DNA of 64,000 nucleotides from NCBI RefSeq assembly GCF_005281475.1, contig NZ_CP040106.1, positions 5,012,001-5,076,000 of the forward strand. Direction: 5' to 3'. The stretch is from Echinicola rosea. Lineage in GTDB: Bacteria > Bacteroidota > Bacteroidia > Cytophagales > Cyclobacteriaceae. Below are positions 15,955-25,886 of this stretch, piece by piece. The notes under the pieces were generated by a model. The model was not told the origin of the DNA and did no database searches. It saw only the letters and a list, made by a program, of their open reading frames with translations. Position 1 is the first letter of the stretch; each line of letters starts with the position of its first letter. The translations under genes were made by a program, and so were the position numbers.

Positions 15955-17043
15955 ATGATCCACCGAAAGGCCAACACCATCGTCATCAAAATTGGCTCTA
16001 ATGTACTTACCCAGGCCGATGGCACTCCTGACACCAACCGCATGAAAGCCTTGGTGCGCCAGATGGTTTATCTGCGCGAGCAAGGCCAAGAAATCATACT
16101 GATCACCTCGGGAGCTGTAGCTTATGGTCGTAAATCCACCGTTTTCGAAGAAAAGACCGATCCCATCATCCAAAAACAAATTTTTGCCGCAATAGGGCAA
16201 ATTGAACTGATCGGATACTACAGGCAGCTTTTTCTGGAGCATAATGCACCGATCGCCCAGATCATGGTGACCAAAAGCGATTTCAGGGACAGAAAGCATT
16301 ACCTGAACATGAAAAATTGCCTGGAAGGGCTACTCAAAAACAATATCATTCCGGTGATCAATGAAAATGACACCGTATCGGTTACGGAGCTAATGTTTAC
16401 CGATAATGATGAATTAGCCGGATTGGTGGCCGCTATGCTGGATGCCAAAAATCTAATCATTCTCAGCAATGTAGCAGGAATCTTCAAAGGCCATCCAAAT
16501 GATCCCGGTGCCGAACTGATCGAAAAAGTCGATGCAGATACCCCATCCATGGCCAACTTCATTTCAAGTTCCAGGAGTTCCTTTGGACGAGGTGGAATGC
16601 TCACCAAAATGAACATGGCCAAAAAATCCGCTGATCTGGGCATCGGTGTTACCATTGCCAATGGCAAGCGGGAGGATGTGCTCATTGATTACTTCCATAA
16701 CAGGCTGCGCTGCACCTACTTCGAACCATCCAAAGCCAAACAAAGTCCAAAAAAGTGGATCGCTCACAGCGAGCACTACTCCACGGGGGAAGCCATTATC
16801 AACGCCGGGGCTGAAAACGCCCTGAGATCCGACAAAATCACCAGCTTGCTGCCCATCGGTGTTCTTAAAATCCATGGAAACTTTTCCAAAGGTGACATTA
16901 TCCGCATCCTCTCAGAAGATGGACGGAAGATCGGTTTGGGCAAAGCGGCTTATGGTGCCAAGGTAGCAACCGAAAAACAGGGCTTGGCCAACCAAAAACC
17001 CCTTATCCACTATGATTACCTATACCTCCATCAGGAAGGATAG
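15955..17043 (+). CDS. proB: glutamate 5-kinase
   Basis: A 362-residue cytoplasmic enzyme that makes gamma-glutamyl phosphate, the first step of proline synthesis. The amino-acid-kinase domain (about 5-255) shows IVIKIGSNVLT, ITSGAVAYGR, INENDTVS and DNDELAGLVAAML. A PUA domain occupies about 275-350 (GVLKIHGNFSKGD). Length is normal. No proA or proC is adjacent. The ATG at 15955 gives the expected start just before the first kinase strand. Upstream is repeat-rich spacer, so promoter elements are not clear. Confidence 0.93.
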   Translation: MIHRKANTIVIKIGSNVLTQADGTPDTNRMKALVRQMVYLREQGQEIILITSGAVAYGRKSTVFEEKTDPIIQKQIFAAIGQIELIGYYRQLFLEHNAPIAQIMVTKSDFRDRKHYLNMKNCLEGLLKNNIIPVINENDTVSVTELMFTDNDELAGLVAAMLDAKNLIILSNVAGIFKGHPNDPGAELIEKVDADTPSMANFISSSRSSFGRGGMLTKMNMAKKSADLGIGVTIANGKREDVLIDYFHNRLRCTYFEPSKAKQSPKKWIAHSEHYSTGEAIINAGAENALRSDKITSLLPIGVLKIHGNFSKGDIIRILSEDGRKIGLGKAAYGAKVATEKQGLANQKPLIHYDYLYLHQEG

Positions 17044-17172
17044 GTGTCTTAGCTGCATACAGCATCACACCAAGAGCTGATCGTACTTAAAAATCAGCAT
17101 TTAATAAACTGCGGTACGGATAAACTATTGCTTATTCCATGTTTAAGTGTATTTTTGACTTTTGTGAAGCCA

Positions 17173-17204
17173 TTTAACCCGTTTTATCAATGTCGTTTAG
17201 TTAA
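17173..17204. repeat. repeat family A, end fragment
   Basis: TTTAACCCG...TCAATGTCGTTTAGTTAA is the right-hand terminal sequence of family A (compare 34545-34569). Only the end is present, which suggests decay. Confidence 0.6.
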
Positions 17205-17280
17205 AGAGATTTTCCAATACGGATCGTCCATTGAGAAAATTATGGTTTTAATCCATGGCCTTTTTATAACATGTATAAAA

Positions 17281-17580
17281 TGGATCCGCCTTGCAGGTAT
17301 TGGGCGTTAAGAAATTAAAAAGCGGGCGGGCAAAAAGTCAGGCTTGTTTAACGAAATACTAGCCAAAAAGAATATTGGCACCTAGGAAAGGAGGAGTTTG
17401 CCTGCATGAGGAAAGGTTTTAATTTTAGGCCAATAGATGCACACCTGTGCGCCGTGGCGTAGCGGCGGGGTTTTTGGTTACTTTTTTGACATGAAGCAAA
17501 AAAGTAACAATGGTAAAGAGATGAAAACCATCTTGGAATTTAACAAGAATAATAATTAAACCAATATTTCCAGATACACG
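17281..17580. repeat. composite repeat B, reverse copy
   Basis: This stretch matches the reverse complement of 34570-34683 plus 35278-35505. Shared landmarks are GCAGGTATTGGGCGTTAAG, GCGGGCGGGCAA, GGAGGAGTTTGCCTGCATGAGG, CGCCGTGGCGTAGCGGCGGGG, the GTTACTTTTTTG palindrome (17477-17508) and GGTAAAGAGATGAAAACC. It encodes nothing plausible. It joins directly to a family A copy at 17581, as the other copy does at 34569. Confidence 0.75.
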
Positions 17581-17655
17581 CTAACTAAACGACATTGCCC
17601 TGAATATGCATTAGGAATCGTAATAGATAGGCTAATGCAAAATGCGGGTTTAATG
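17581..17655. repeat. repeat family A, internally deleted copy
   Basis: CTAACTAAACGACATTG at the left and GGCTAATGCAAAATGCGGGTTTAA at the right are both ends of family A. The middle (about 130 bp of the full copies) is missing between ATTAGGAATCGT and AATAGATAGG. It sits 52 bp before the next gene. Confidence 0.75.
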
Positions 17656-17706
17656 CACACGCATGTACAAGTGGGTAAAATTACCCATCCAATATTTTAA
17701 AAAACA

Positions 17707-18633
17707 ATGACCATGAACACAGACCAGACATCCTTCTCCAGAGATGAAGAAAACCAAAACGTATGGCTGTCCAAAAAAAATGCCCACACCATTACGCTTA
17801 CCGATCATGGCATCACGCCAACCATCCTCAACACCGAAGCGGAAGTAGGACAAGCCATGCTAAATGAGCTCTACGCCACTGCTGAAGCAAAAGAAGGCGA
17901 AATCAACATTGCCCTGCTTGGAGGAAGGGGCGCCCAAGAGCTGCACAGGCTATTGGGGAAATTGGCCGAAACCGGTGAAAAAGACGAACTGCTCGGCAGG
18001 TTGAACGTTTTTACCCAAGATGCCCTGGCACCGATGGGCATGGCCAATGGCTTTAGCTTTGTCCGGGATTTTGAGCGAATTTTGGGCGATGCATTTTTCC
18101 GCAAAATAAAGAGTTTTACCCCCATGCAGACCGATACGGAGGACTTGGAATCCGCCCTTGTGGATTATCTGAACAAGCTGGAAGCACTGGGCGGGCTTGA
18201 CATCTTTTTTATCGGCCATGGACCCGAACAAAACCAAGCTTCCCACTTGGCCTATATCAAGCCATTTTCTGGTGCCAAGCCCCACCATATGGCCGGCTTG
18301 ATCCCCATATCCAGCAGTATTTTAGAGCACCATATCAGCAAGTTCAAAGCTGGAGGAAGTGTGGTGAACGAACATGATGAAACGGAATGTCGCTCTGCCG
18401 AGTACATCCTTACCTTGGGACCGGCAGCGATTATCCAGGCAAAAAAGGTCGTTCAATCAGTAGTGGATGCTGATTCTGCCCCTGCCAAGGTCAAAACTTA
18501 CGCGAAGGTGCTCAACAGCCCCATAAGTAATGACAGTGAAGAGGCACTGCAGCAGCTAAATGCCAACCCAGGCTTATGGATCAGGCTCAACCCAAACACA
18601 AAATCCTTTGTTCTGCCTAATTTGGGGGTATAA
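17707..18633 (+). CDS. 6-phosphogluconolactonase/GlcN6P-isomerase-like protein, active site altered
   Basis: A 308-residue cytoplasmic protein with the NagB/6PGL fold. It has a nucleotide-like GG-x-G element (ALLGGRGAQELHRLL), a FTQDALAP segment where the family has the Asp-Glu pair, and FIGHGPEQNQASHL where active members carry G-x-G-x-D-G-H. The Asp-Gly-His core therefore reads Glu-Gln-Asn-Gln-Ala-Ser-His. It may be an inactive or re-purposed paralogue. The start may be Met1 or the Met at 17713. It stands alone between repeats and a hairpin. Confidence 0.6.
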   Translation: MTMNTDQTSFSRDEENQNVWLSKKNAHTITLTDHGITPTILNTEAEVGQAMLNELYATAEAKEGEINIALLGGRGAQELHRLLGKLAETGEKDELLGRLNVFTQDALAPMGMANGFSFVRDFERILGDAFFRKIKSFTPMQTDTEDLESALVDYLNKLEALGGLDIFFIGHGPEQNQASHLAYIKPFSGAKPHHMAGLIPISSSILEHHISKFKAGGSVVNEHDETECRSAEYILTLGPAAIIQAKKVVQSVVDADSAPAKVKTYAKVLNSPISNDSEEALQQLNANPGLWIRLNPNTKSFVLPNLGV

Positions 18634-18699
18634 TGCCAAGTGAACGCTGTTTCCAAGTGGCCAAATAATCAAATCAAAAACGCAAGAACATGTCACCTT

Positions 18700-18728
18700 C
18701 CCAACCCGAGTTTACTGCTCGGGTTGGG
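18700..18728. terminator. hairpin between convergent genes
   Basis: Perfect 11-bp stem CCCAACCCGAG / CTCGGGTTGGG with loop TTTACTG, after the 6PGL-like gene and facing the tandem UvrA gene. It lacks a clear T run, so the terminator role is likely but not certain. Confidence 0.55.
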
Positions 18729-18829
18729 AAATCATAATATGTGACATAAGACAAAATCACCCCGCTGTCCCGTCAATTGCGCACTGCGGCGCCAAGTAAA
18801 ATGGGAATTCCGACTTTCCTCCACCATAA

Positions 18830-21800
18830 TCACTCCATCACCATTCCCACCCCAATTTTTTCCAATAAGTACGGATTATGATCGATCACCAGGAGATCAT
18901 TTCCTTTGCTAAGGTCTTGAAGGATATCAAATAGCAGGTCAATATCCGCATAGTGTAAACCCGTACTGGGCTCATCCAAAACCAAAAGCTGTCCCTGTTT
19001 TCTTTGCTTTATCCAATTGAGCAAGAGCAACCGCTGCTTTTCTCCGGAGGAGAGGGATTTTACCGCTTGGTCCAAATTTAGGTGCCCCAATCCAATACTT
19101 TCCAATTTCTCGAGAAAGGATAACCGCGCTGGGGCCAACTGCTGATCGGCCAGCCAGCGATGTGATTCACCAATGGACAAGGCCAGCACTTCTGCAATAT
19201 GGAGTCCTCCTACGCGGTATTTTAACAAAGATGCTTGGTACCGCTGACCATGACAAACCTCACACGTTTCGATATGATTGGCGGCCACATCCAGACTGGT
19301 AGATACTGTTCCTGTTCCCTTGCAGTTGGGACATTGGCTGGCTTTGTTTTTATAGGAAAAGTCCCTCGCCTTCAAGCCAGTTTTCGTTGCGAAAATTTTG
19401 GTAATGTCTTTTAGCAAATCCAAATAGGCCACCAATAAGGTACTGTTATAAGCTTGTAGCTTTTTCGGCTCAAAATACTGGGCTCCACTATAGGACTTTG
19501 GCCATGTAATACTGGCACAATTCACCGCATGTCCCTGTTCGATACTTGGAATCAAGATATCCTTTACCAAAGTAGTCTTTCCGATCCCCGATTTTCCTGT
19601 AATGGCCGTAATACCACCTACAGGCACATCAAATGCTTCCTTGACCAACGTATGCTTGGCCAGTTGCCGTAATGATATCGCCTCCTTCCCTGCTTCCAAG
19701 GCAATCGGCTTGGTAGGTTGCTTTAAAAATGGATGGCAATCCGGCTTTTTCAGAAATGCCTCAGGACTTCCATTAAAGGTAACATATCCCCCATGTTTTC
19801 CGGCTTTTGGGCCAATCTCCACCAAATTATCCGCTGCCATCATGATTTCCTTGTTGTGCTCGATCGCGATTACAGTATTTCCCTTGTCTGCCAACTCCTT
19901 CAGCAATTGCACAAGATCCGGAATATTCTCTGCTGATAAGCCAGCAGATGGCTCGTCCAACAGATAGGTAATTCCCTTTAGTGGACTATTGAGCTGCTTG
20001 ATCAGGGCCACCCGCTGCTGTTCTCCCCCGCTTAAGGTCGTCGATTTTCGGTTGAGCTGAAGGTGATCGATATGTAGTTGGCTTGCCCGTTTAAGCGTAT
20101 TGGCCAAATGTGCCCTGATGCTTTCGATCAGCTGTTGATCGACCTGTTCAGTAGTTTCCGACGAATTTAACCAGCGGTCAAGTGCATTGAAATCCATTGA
20201 TTTCAGTGCATGGATGGACTTATTTCCAATCCGTACCTCCAGCCGTTCCGTTTTGAGTCCACTGCCGTGGCAATGGCTGCATTTGGCGTATGAAAGCAGC
20301 GATTTGAGTGGTTGGTGCTTGTTCTTCCGCGTCAAATAATACTCGTCCATCAGGTATTTGAATAGCCCTGCCCACTTCATCTTCACCTGCTGGGTGCCTT
20401 CACGGGTTTTGGTCTTAAACTTCCAGGTCGCTTCCCAGATTTTACCTTCCACTCCTTTGAAAATCACTTCTTTTTGAACAGAAGTCAAATCCCTGAATGG
20501 GGTATTTAGATCAAAACCGTACTCCTTGCCTACTTCCTCCAAAACGGCCATATACTGTCCACCTGCCTGGCCATAATAGGCCAATCCTTTGTTATGCGCT
20601 AAAAGCCCTTCAGCAATACTGAGGTTATCCTCCAAGACGATCTTATCCACATCAGGAATCAACTCCTGACCCATTCCATCACAGACCACGCATTTGCCCA
20701 ATTCATGGTTACTGGAAAAGTGACTTGCCGACCACTCCAGCCCAGTATATTGGGCCTTTCTGGAAAATGCAAAACGCAGGGTTTTATCAAAATCCGTTTG
20801 TTGGGCAATGTCCGAACGCTCGGAAAAGTTCTTCTCCTTTCGGGTAATGCAAATACTCGGGGTAAGGCCTTCAATATTATCCACTTCCAACTGAAAATCA
20901 ACGCCCACTCTCGATTGCTGATAGCTAGAAAATTGCTTGGTCATTTCCTGTAAGCCATAGCCATGCAAGGTATCAATGACCAAGGAAGATTTTCCCGATC
21001 CGGAAATCCCCGTGACCACTGAAAAATGCTCCTTGGGAAATTCCAGACTGATGTCTTTAAGGGCATGGGTACGAGCTCCCCTGATGACGATGACATCTTG
21101 GTCCTGTATCGCAGGCAGCTTCGCTTCGGACAACTGAGGCCGTAAGGCATTATCCACCAATACATCACATTCGGATTGGAAAAGGGAATGGTTTTCGAAA
21201 CACACAATCCCTGCCGTTTGCTTTTTGAGCTGGTTCAGGGCATCCATCAGTTGCTGCACATTCTGCTGATGGAGTCCGATGCTCGGCTCCTCCAAAAGCA
21301 AAATGGCATTTTTGGAAGGCTTCGCAAAATGCTTCGTCAACTTGATTCGCTGTGCTTCACCGCCGGACAATGTATTGGAAGGCTGCCCCAGCTTAACGTA
21401 TCCCAATCCCAGTTGGAGCATCAGTTCCAATATCTTCGCCAATTTCTTTTCTTCTGCGAAAAAATCCCTTGCTTCCTTGATGCTCAGGTTATAGATTTCG
21501 GCAATATTCTTCCGGTTCCAATGTATCTTTAGCACATCAGGCTTAAACCGCTTACCTTGACATACAGGACAAACTTGGTTGATATGGCCCATCACGCTCA
21601 TGGAGAGCGTAATCACCCCCGCACCTTCACAGTTGGGACAGCGACCGGTTTTATTGTTAAAGGAAAAAGCACCTTTTGTCAATTTCAAGGCCTTAGCCTC
21701 AGGGGTTTTTGCCAGCAAATCCCGGATTTTATCGGCCAGCCCAGTATAGGTGGATGGATTGCTCCGCGGTGTTTTCCCAATCGGCTGATCCGTCACCGTA

Positions 21801-23314
21801 AGGGTATTCAGTTCATGTTCTTCTGCGTATGTTGAAATCCGCTCAAGTACCAAACTTGTTTTTCTACTGACCACGGTCAAGGTTTTGGCCGTAGGCTGAA
21901 AACTGGCCTCCGGTAGGTGATCCACTTGATCGCTCTGGCTACCATTATCTTGAATAGCAGTCAATGTTGGACTTTCAAGTCCTTCTGCCTGTAAAAATTC
22001 CTTGGTGGTACCGTTAAAAATGACTTCGCCTCCTTCTATTCCTGCTTTTGGCCCCAGTTCCACGATCCAATCTGCCGATTGAATAAAGTTCAAATCATGT
22101 TCCACCACCATCACGGTGTTTCCCCCCCGAATCAATCGATCAAAGATATGACGGAGGTGCAGCTGATAGGACGTCGGCAATCCGATTGAGGGCTCATCAA
22201 AAACATATAAGATCCCCTGTAGGTTACTATTGACCTGTTTGATCAGTTTGATACGTTGGGCATCACCCGAGGAGATGTCCATACTGGAGGTGCTCAACTG
22301 ATAGTGCCCCATTCCCAAGCGGATAAGGTCTAGCAACTGGGTGCATAGCTTATCGACCAGTACCTTTTCTCCACCGGATAAGGTTACTACCTGAAGCCGG
22401 TCATACAGTGCCTGTAGAGAAAGGTCCATCCAATCATGGAAGTTTAGTTCCTTCCACCGATATTTCAGATGTTCGGCCTTTATCCGTGCCCCTTTGCAAC
22501 TCGGGCATAGCTTAGCGCTCACGAAGCGAAGGATACTGACATTTCTGTCGAGCCTCAGGATGTCGGACATGATTGGAATTATTCCTCTGTAATAGCCCTC
22601 CTCTCTCGGTTTGGCCTTGAATCCCTCCCACCTAAGACGTGACTCCAAACTGTGTTTGCCGTAAAAGACTTTTATACGGTCGCTGCCGTACAGGATGACC
22701 TCTTGTTGCTCTTTGCTCAGCTCCTTCCAAGGCACATCTACCGAAAAGCCATGCGCCGCACATACTTTATTCAATTCCTCCACAGTCACTTGGGAATAGA
22801 CAATATAGCCATTGGGCAAGGTGGTGGTGATGGCTCCTTCCCGCAAGGTTTTGTTTTCGTCCCCCACCAGTTTATCGATATCAATGTACTCTGCCTCACC
22901 AATGCCCCGGCATTTTTCACAAGCCCCTTTGGGGTGGTTAAACGAAAAAAGTGACTTGCTCATCGCTTCTTCCCCGGCATAGCGTGCAAATAATACGCGA
23001 AACAGTGGAGTCAATTCCGAAAGGGTTCCAAATGTAGCATTAATGGATTGGAAACGCTTGGACTGTTCGACCTTGATTACTGGGGGAAGTGCTACTATTT
23101 CGTCCACGGAAGCAGTAGGGATTGCTTGGGCATTCTGCTGATTATATGCAGGAAGTCCTTCCAGAAAATACCGATACCCTTCATTGGCTATCACCCCCAT
23201 GGCCAAAGATGATTTTCCCGATCCAGAAAGTCCCGTCACGACAATCAGCTGGTGTTCGGGGATTTTCAATGATATATTTTTAAGGTTGTTTTCGTAGGCG
23301 TTGGTGATGAGCAT
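18830..23314 (-). CDS. tandem double-length UvrA-like ABC protein (four ATPase modules)
   Basis: A 1494-residue fusion of two UvrA-like halves, against about 940 for normal UvrA. Module 1 has Walker A GLSGSGKSS (28-36), signature SSGDAQR (about 348) and FDEPSIG. Module 2 has no P-loop (about 480 reads VVSRKTSLVL), keeps LSGGE (649) but has LLEEPS for the Walker B Asp. Module 3 has P-loop GISGSGKSS (769), LSGGE (1094) and LLDEPS. Module 4 has GKSGIGKTT (1240), LSSGE and VLDEPS. Eight CxxC pairs mark four zinc modules. The UvrB-binding domain, about 110-130 residues between LFAR and FSFN in UvrA, is reduced to about a dozen residues in module 1 and is likewise absent in module 3. It thus resembles the UvrA2/drug-resistance class rather than the repair UvrA. 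Confidence 0.88.
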   Translation of the reverse strand: MLITNAYENNLKNISLKIPEHQLIVVTGLSGSGKSSLAMGVIANEGYRYFLEGLPAYNQQNAQAIPTASVDEIVALPPVIKVEQSKRFQSINATFGTLSELTPLFRVLFARYAGEEAMSKSLFSFNHPKGACEKCRGIGEAEYIDIDKLVGDENKTLREGAITTTLPNGYIVYSQVTVEELNKVCAAHGFSVDVPWKELSKEQQEVILYGSDRIKVFYGKHSLESRLRWEGFKAKPREEGYYRGIIPIMSDILRLDRNVSILRFVSAKLCPSCKGARIKAEHLKYRWKELNFHDWMDLSLQALYDRLQVVTLSGGEKVLVDKLCTQLLDLIRLGMGHYQLSTSSMDISSGDAQRIKLIKQVNSNLQGILYVFDEPSIGLPTSYQLHLRHIFDRLIRGGNTVMVVEHDLNFIQSADWIVELGPKAGIEGGEVIFNGTTKEFLQAEGLESPTLTAIQDNGSQSDQVDHLPEASFQPTAKTLTVVSRKTSLVLERISTYAEEHELNTLTVTDQPIGKTPRSNPSTYTGLADKIRDLLAKTPEAKALKLTKGAFSFNNKTGRCPNCEGAGVITLSMSVMGHINQVCPVCQGKRFKPDVLKIHWNRKNIAEIYNLSIKEARDFFAEEKKLAKILELMLQLGLGYVKLGQPSNTLSGGEAQRIKLTKHFAKPSKNAILLLEEPSIGLHQQNVQQLMDALNQLKKQTAGIVCFENHSLFQSECDVLVDNALRPQLSEAKLPAIQDQDVIVIRGARTHALKDISLEFPKEHFSVVTGISGSGKSSLVIDTLHGYGLQEMTKQFSSYQQSRVGVDFQLEVDNIEGLTPSICITRKEKNFSERSDIAQQTDFDKTLRFAFSRKAQYTGLEWSASHFSSNHELGKCVVCDGMGQELIPDVDKIVLEDNLSIAEGLLAHNKGLAYYGQAGGQYMAVLEEVGKEYGFDLNTPFRDLTSVQKEVIFKGVEGKIWEATWKFKTKTREGTQQVKMKWAGLFKYLMDEYYLTRKNKHQPLKSLLSYAKCSHCHGSGLKTERLEVRIGNKSIHALKSMDFNALDRWLNSSETTEQVDQQLIESIRAHLANTLKRASQLHIDHLQLNRKSTTLSGGEQQRVALIKQLNSPLKGITYLLDEPSAGLSAENIPDLVQLLKELADKGNTVIAIEHNKEIMMAADNLVEIGPKAGKHGGYVTFNGSPEAFLKKPDCHPFLKQPTKPIALEAGKEAISLRQLAKHTLVKEAFDVPVGGITAITGKSGIGKTTLVKDILIPSIEQGHAVNCASITWPKSYSGAQYFEPKKLQAYNSTLLVAYLDLLKDITKIFATKTGLKARDFSYKNKASQCPNCKGTGTVSTSLDVAANHIETCEVCHGQRYQASLLKYRVGGLHIAEVLALSIGESHRWLADQQLAPARLSFLEKLESIGLGHLNLDQAVKSLSSGEKQRLLLLNWIKQRKQGQLLVLDEPSTGLHYADIDLLFDILQDLSKGNDLLVIDHNPYLLEKIGVGMVME

Positions 23315-23356
23315 GTAAAGTCAATTTTATGTTGGAACCATAAAGGTAAAAAAGTA

Positions 23357-23382
23357 AAAAGCCCGGCAATAAGCCGGGCCTT
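23357..23382 (-). terminator. terminator of glucose-6-phosphate isomerase gene
   Basis: GCCCGGC (23361-23367) pairs with GCCGGGC (23373-23379). On the minus strand the stem is followed by TTTTTAC. It lies 25 bp after the pgi stop and before the tandem UvrA start. Confidence 0.8.
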
Positions 23383-23406
23383 AAATCGTATTCAATTTAA
23401 TCCTTC

Positions 23407-25050
23407 CTATCTCATCGTTTTGAAAGCATTGATCAGGCCATTGGTAGAGGCATCATGGGAAGTGACTTTTTCATCACCTTCCAACTCGGGAAGGATTTTC
23501 TTTGCCAGAACTTTCCCAAGCTCCACGCCCCATTGGTCAAAGCTGAAGATGTTCCAGATCACCCCCTGCACAAATATTTTATGCTCGTACATTGCCACAA
23601 GTGCTCCCAAGGTATAGGGATCCACTTTTTTGACCAAGATCGAATTCGTAGGACGGTTGCCCTCAAACACTTTATGTGGAGCCAATTTGGCAATTTCGGC
23701 TTCAGATTTTCCAGATTGGGCAAGTTCTTCCTTTACCTCCTCCAGTGACTTTCCGTTCATTAAGGCTTCTGTTTGCGCAAAGAAATTGGAAAGTAACTTT
23801 GGGTGGTGATCGCCTACAGGATTATGGGAAATAGCCGGGGCGATAAAGTCACAAGGAATCAAATGGGTTCCTTGGTGGATCAATTGGTAAAAGGCATGTT
23901 GGCCATTCGTACCGGGCTCACCCCAAATGATGGGACCGGTAGTATAGTCCACTTTCTCGCCGTTTCGTGATACATACTTTCCGTTGCTTTCCATATTGCC
24001 TTGCTGGAAATAAGCGGCAAATCGGTGCAAGTACTGGTCGTACGGCAATATCGCCTCAGATGCCGCCCCTAGGAAATTGGTATTCCAAATTCCGATCAAG
24101 GCCAGGATTACCGGGATATTAGACTCAAAGTCAGTCCCCCTAAAATGCTTGTCCACAGCGTGGGCACCTTCCAATAGCTTCTCAAAATTGTCAAAACCTA
24201 TGGCACAGGCAATCGGCAGTCCAATAGCAGACCATAGGGAGTATCTTCCCCCTACCCAATCCCAGAAAGCAAACATATTGTCCGTATCAATTCCAAATGC
24301 AGAAACCGCCTCAGCATTGGTGGAAAGGGCCACAAAATGCTTGGCAACTGCTGCTTCGTCCTTGGCATGATCCAAGAACCAAGACCTGGCAGAATGGGCA
24401 TTGGTCATGGTTTCCTGTGTCGTAAACGTCTTGGATGCGATGAAGAAAAGCGTGGTCTCCGGATCTACTTTCTTTAGGGTTTCGGCCATGTGCGTGCCAT
24501 CCACATTGGAGACAAAATGGATATCCAAACTTTCTTTTTGATAAGGCTTCAATGCTTCTGTCACCATTACCGGACCGAGGTCGCTTCCTCCGATTCCGAT
24601 ATTTACCAGTGATTTGATAGGCTTTCCGCTAAAGCCTTTCCATTCGCCATTGTTGATTTTGTCCGCAAAGGTCTTCATCTGTGCCAATACAGCATTGACC
24701 TCTGGCATTACATCTTTACCATCTACCTCCACCGGGGTGTTGCTGCGGTTTCTTAAAGCGGTATGGAGGACTGCACGGTCTTCCGTTTGATTGATATGGG
24801 CTCCCGTAAACATCGCCTCGATGGCTGACTTCAGGTCAATCTCATTGGCCAATTCAAAAAGCGTGACCAACACTTCGTCATCTATCCTGTTTTTAGAGTA
24901 ATCCACCAAAATATCCTCAAAATGGGTGGAGTATTTATCAAATCTACTGCTATCAGCAAAAAGTGATTGGATGGTTTGTGATTTTTTCTGGGCAGCCAGC
25001 TGGGAAAGCTTTTTCCAAGCTGCTGTTTGTGTTGGATTGGTATTTTTCAT
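23407..25050 (-). CDS. pgi: glucose-6-phosphate isomerase
   Basis: A 547-residue cytoplasmic enzyme that interconverts glucose 6-phosphate and fructose 6-phosphate. Landmarks are [13 protein letters not shown] and [12 protein letters not shown] in the first half, and [14 protein letters not shown] with [12 protein letters not shown]. The C-terminal helix holds [17 protein letters not shown]. The length is the standard long bacterial form. It is followed by its own terminator, so it is not cotranscribed with the UvrA-like gene downstream. Confidence 0.97.
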   Translation of the reverse strand: MKNTNPTQTAAWKKLSQLAAQKKSQTIQSLFADSSRFDKYSTHFEDILVDYSKNRIDDEVLVTLFELANEIDLKSAIEAMFTGAHINQTEDRAVLHTALRNRSNTPVEVDGKDVMPEVNAVLAQMKTFADKINNGEWKGFSGKPIKSLVNIGIGGSDLGPVMVTEALKPYQKESLDIHFVSNVDGTHMAETLKKVDPETTLFFIASKTFTTQETMTNAHSARSWFLDHAKDEAAVAKHFVALSTNAEAVSAFGIDTDNMFAFWDWVGGRYSLWSAIGLPIACAIGFDNFEKLLEGAHAVDKHFRGTDFESNIPVILALIGIWNTNFLGAASEAILPYDQYLHRFAAYFQQGNMESNGKYVSRNGEKVDYTTGPIIWGEPGTNGQHAFYQLIHQGTHLIPCDFIAPAISHNPVGDHHPKLLSNFFAQTEALMNGKSLEEVKEELAQSGKSEAEIAKLAPHKVFEGNRPTNSILVKKVDPYTLGALVAMYEHKIFVQGVIWNIFSFDQWGVELGKVLAKKILPELEGDEKVTSHDASTNGLINAFKTMR

Positions 25051-25320
25051 GTTTATTAGGTTGATTGGAAGGCCATCTATGACCAGCCCATGGTAAAATG
25101 AGTTTCCAATTATTGGTTTAAAAACTGTTCAGTGAACAAAAATAAGATTTATATTTTGGCCATAAAATTAATCGGCACGAGTTTCAGTTACTATCTTGTT
25201 AATTTTAGGAGTAAAAAGTATTCTTCCCAAAAGGCTCCACAACCATTAATGCGTAGCAAATTCTTTGTAGCCTAACAAAAGCTCAGCTATATTATTATAG
25301 TAAACATCCGTTTGTGAGTG

Positions 25321-25686
25321 ATGTTAAATAACGTTTTGCTATACATTCTTTGCCACCTTTTGATTCTCACAGTGGGAGTCCAGGCCCAAGACCTTACCCT
25401 CCTCAATAAATATGGGGAAGAAATCCAAAATAAGAAGGAAGCCTACTACTACTAAAGACTATTTTCCAGTGATGAGCAAAAGGACGCCTATCATATATTG
25501 AGCAGGGAGTATAAATTGGCAGCAATGCATGTTGAAATCAAGGATAAAAGCAGCGAGGTTGTACTTCATCTTAAAACCATTTATAATTCACTTGGTAATA
25601 AAAAGAAGATTATAAAAAAAGATCTCAAAAAGCACATTGCTGAAATTCAAGTATTAAATGGAAGGTTTGTGAATGAACTTATTTAA
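25321..25686 (+). pseudogene. small secreted protein gene with in-frame stop
   Basis: ATG at 25321 opens a frame with a signal peptide (about 20 residues ending Val-Gln-Ala-Gln) that runs to Glu-Ala-Tyr-Tyr-Tyr. It then meets TAA at 25453-25455 and continues in the same frame as RLFSSDEQKD and onwards to TAA ending at 25686, for a total of 121 codons. The single nonsense codon in an otherwise continuous frame points to a recent null mutation. The start and the Tyr-rich block recall short YwqK/MORN-type secreted proteins, but the family is uncertain. Confidence 0.6.
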
Positions 25687-25886
25687 TGGGAATTAGAACT
25701 TAACCAGATTTTTTGGTTCTTATGGAACCAATTCTGACAATAAAAAGGCTAAAGGCAGCTTCTTTCTAAGGGCTGTGTCATAACAAAGATTTTTTGACGA
25801 ATTATAAGCACATTCAGCATGTATTGTTTGATCAATAGACAGTAGTTCGTCCATTAGCAAACTTTTTGGCCATTTTTGGCCTGACT
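25687..25886. other. spacer with small hairpin
   Basis: TTTGGTTC-TTAT-GGAACCAA (about 25709-25730) could end transcription after the pseudogene. A GGGCTGTGTCATAAC sequence (25768-25783 region) resembles ends of some insertion sequences, but no partner end was found. Confidence 0.3.

Noticed and set aside
22353..22371. LSGGE-like motif near residue 312 of the tandem UvrA
   Set aside because: It sits before the true signature (SSGDAQR near 348), which has the right distance to Walker B. Probably chance.
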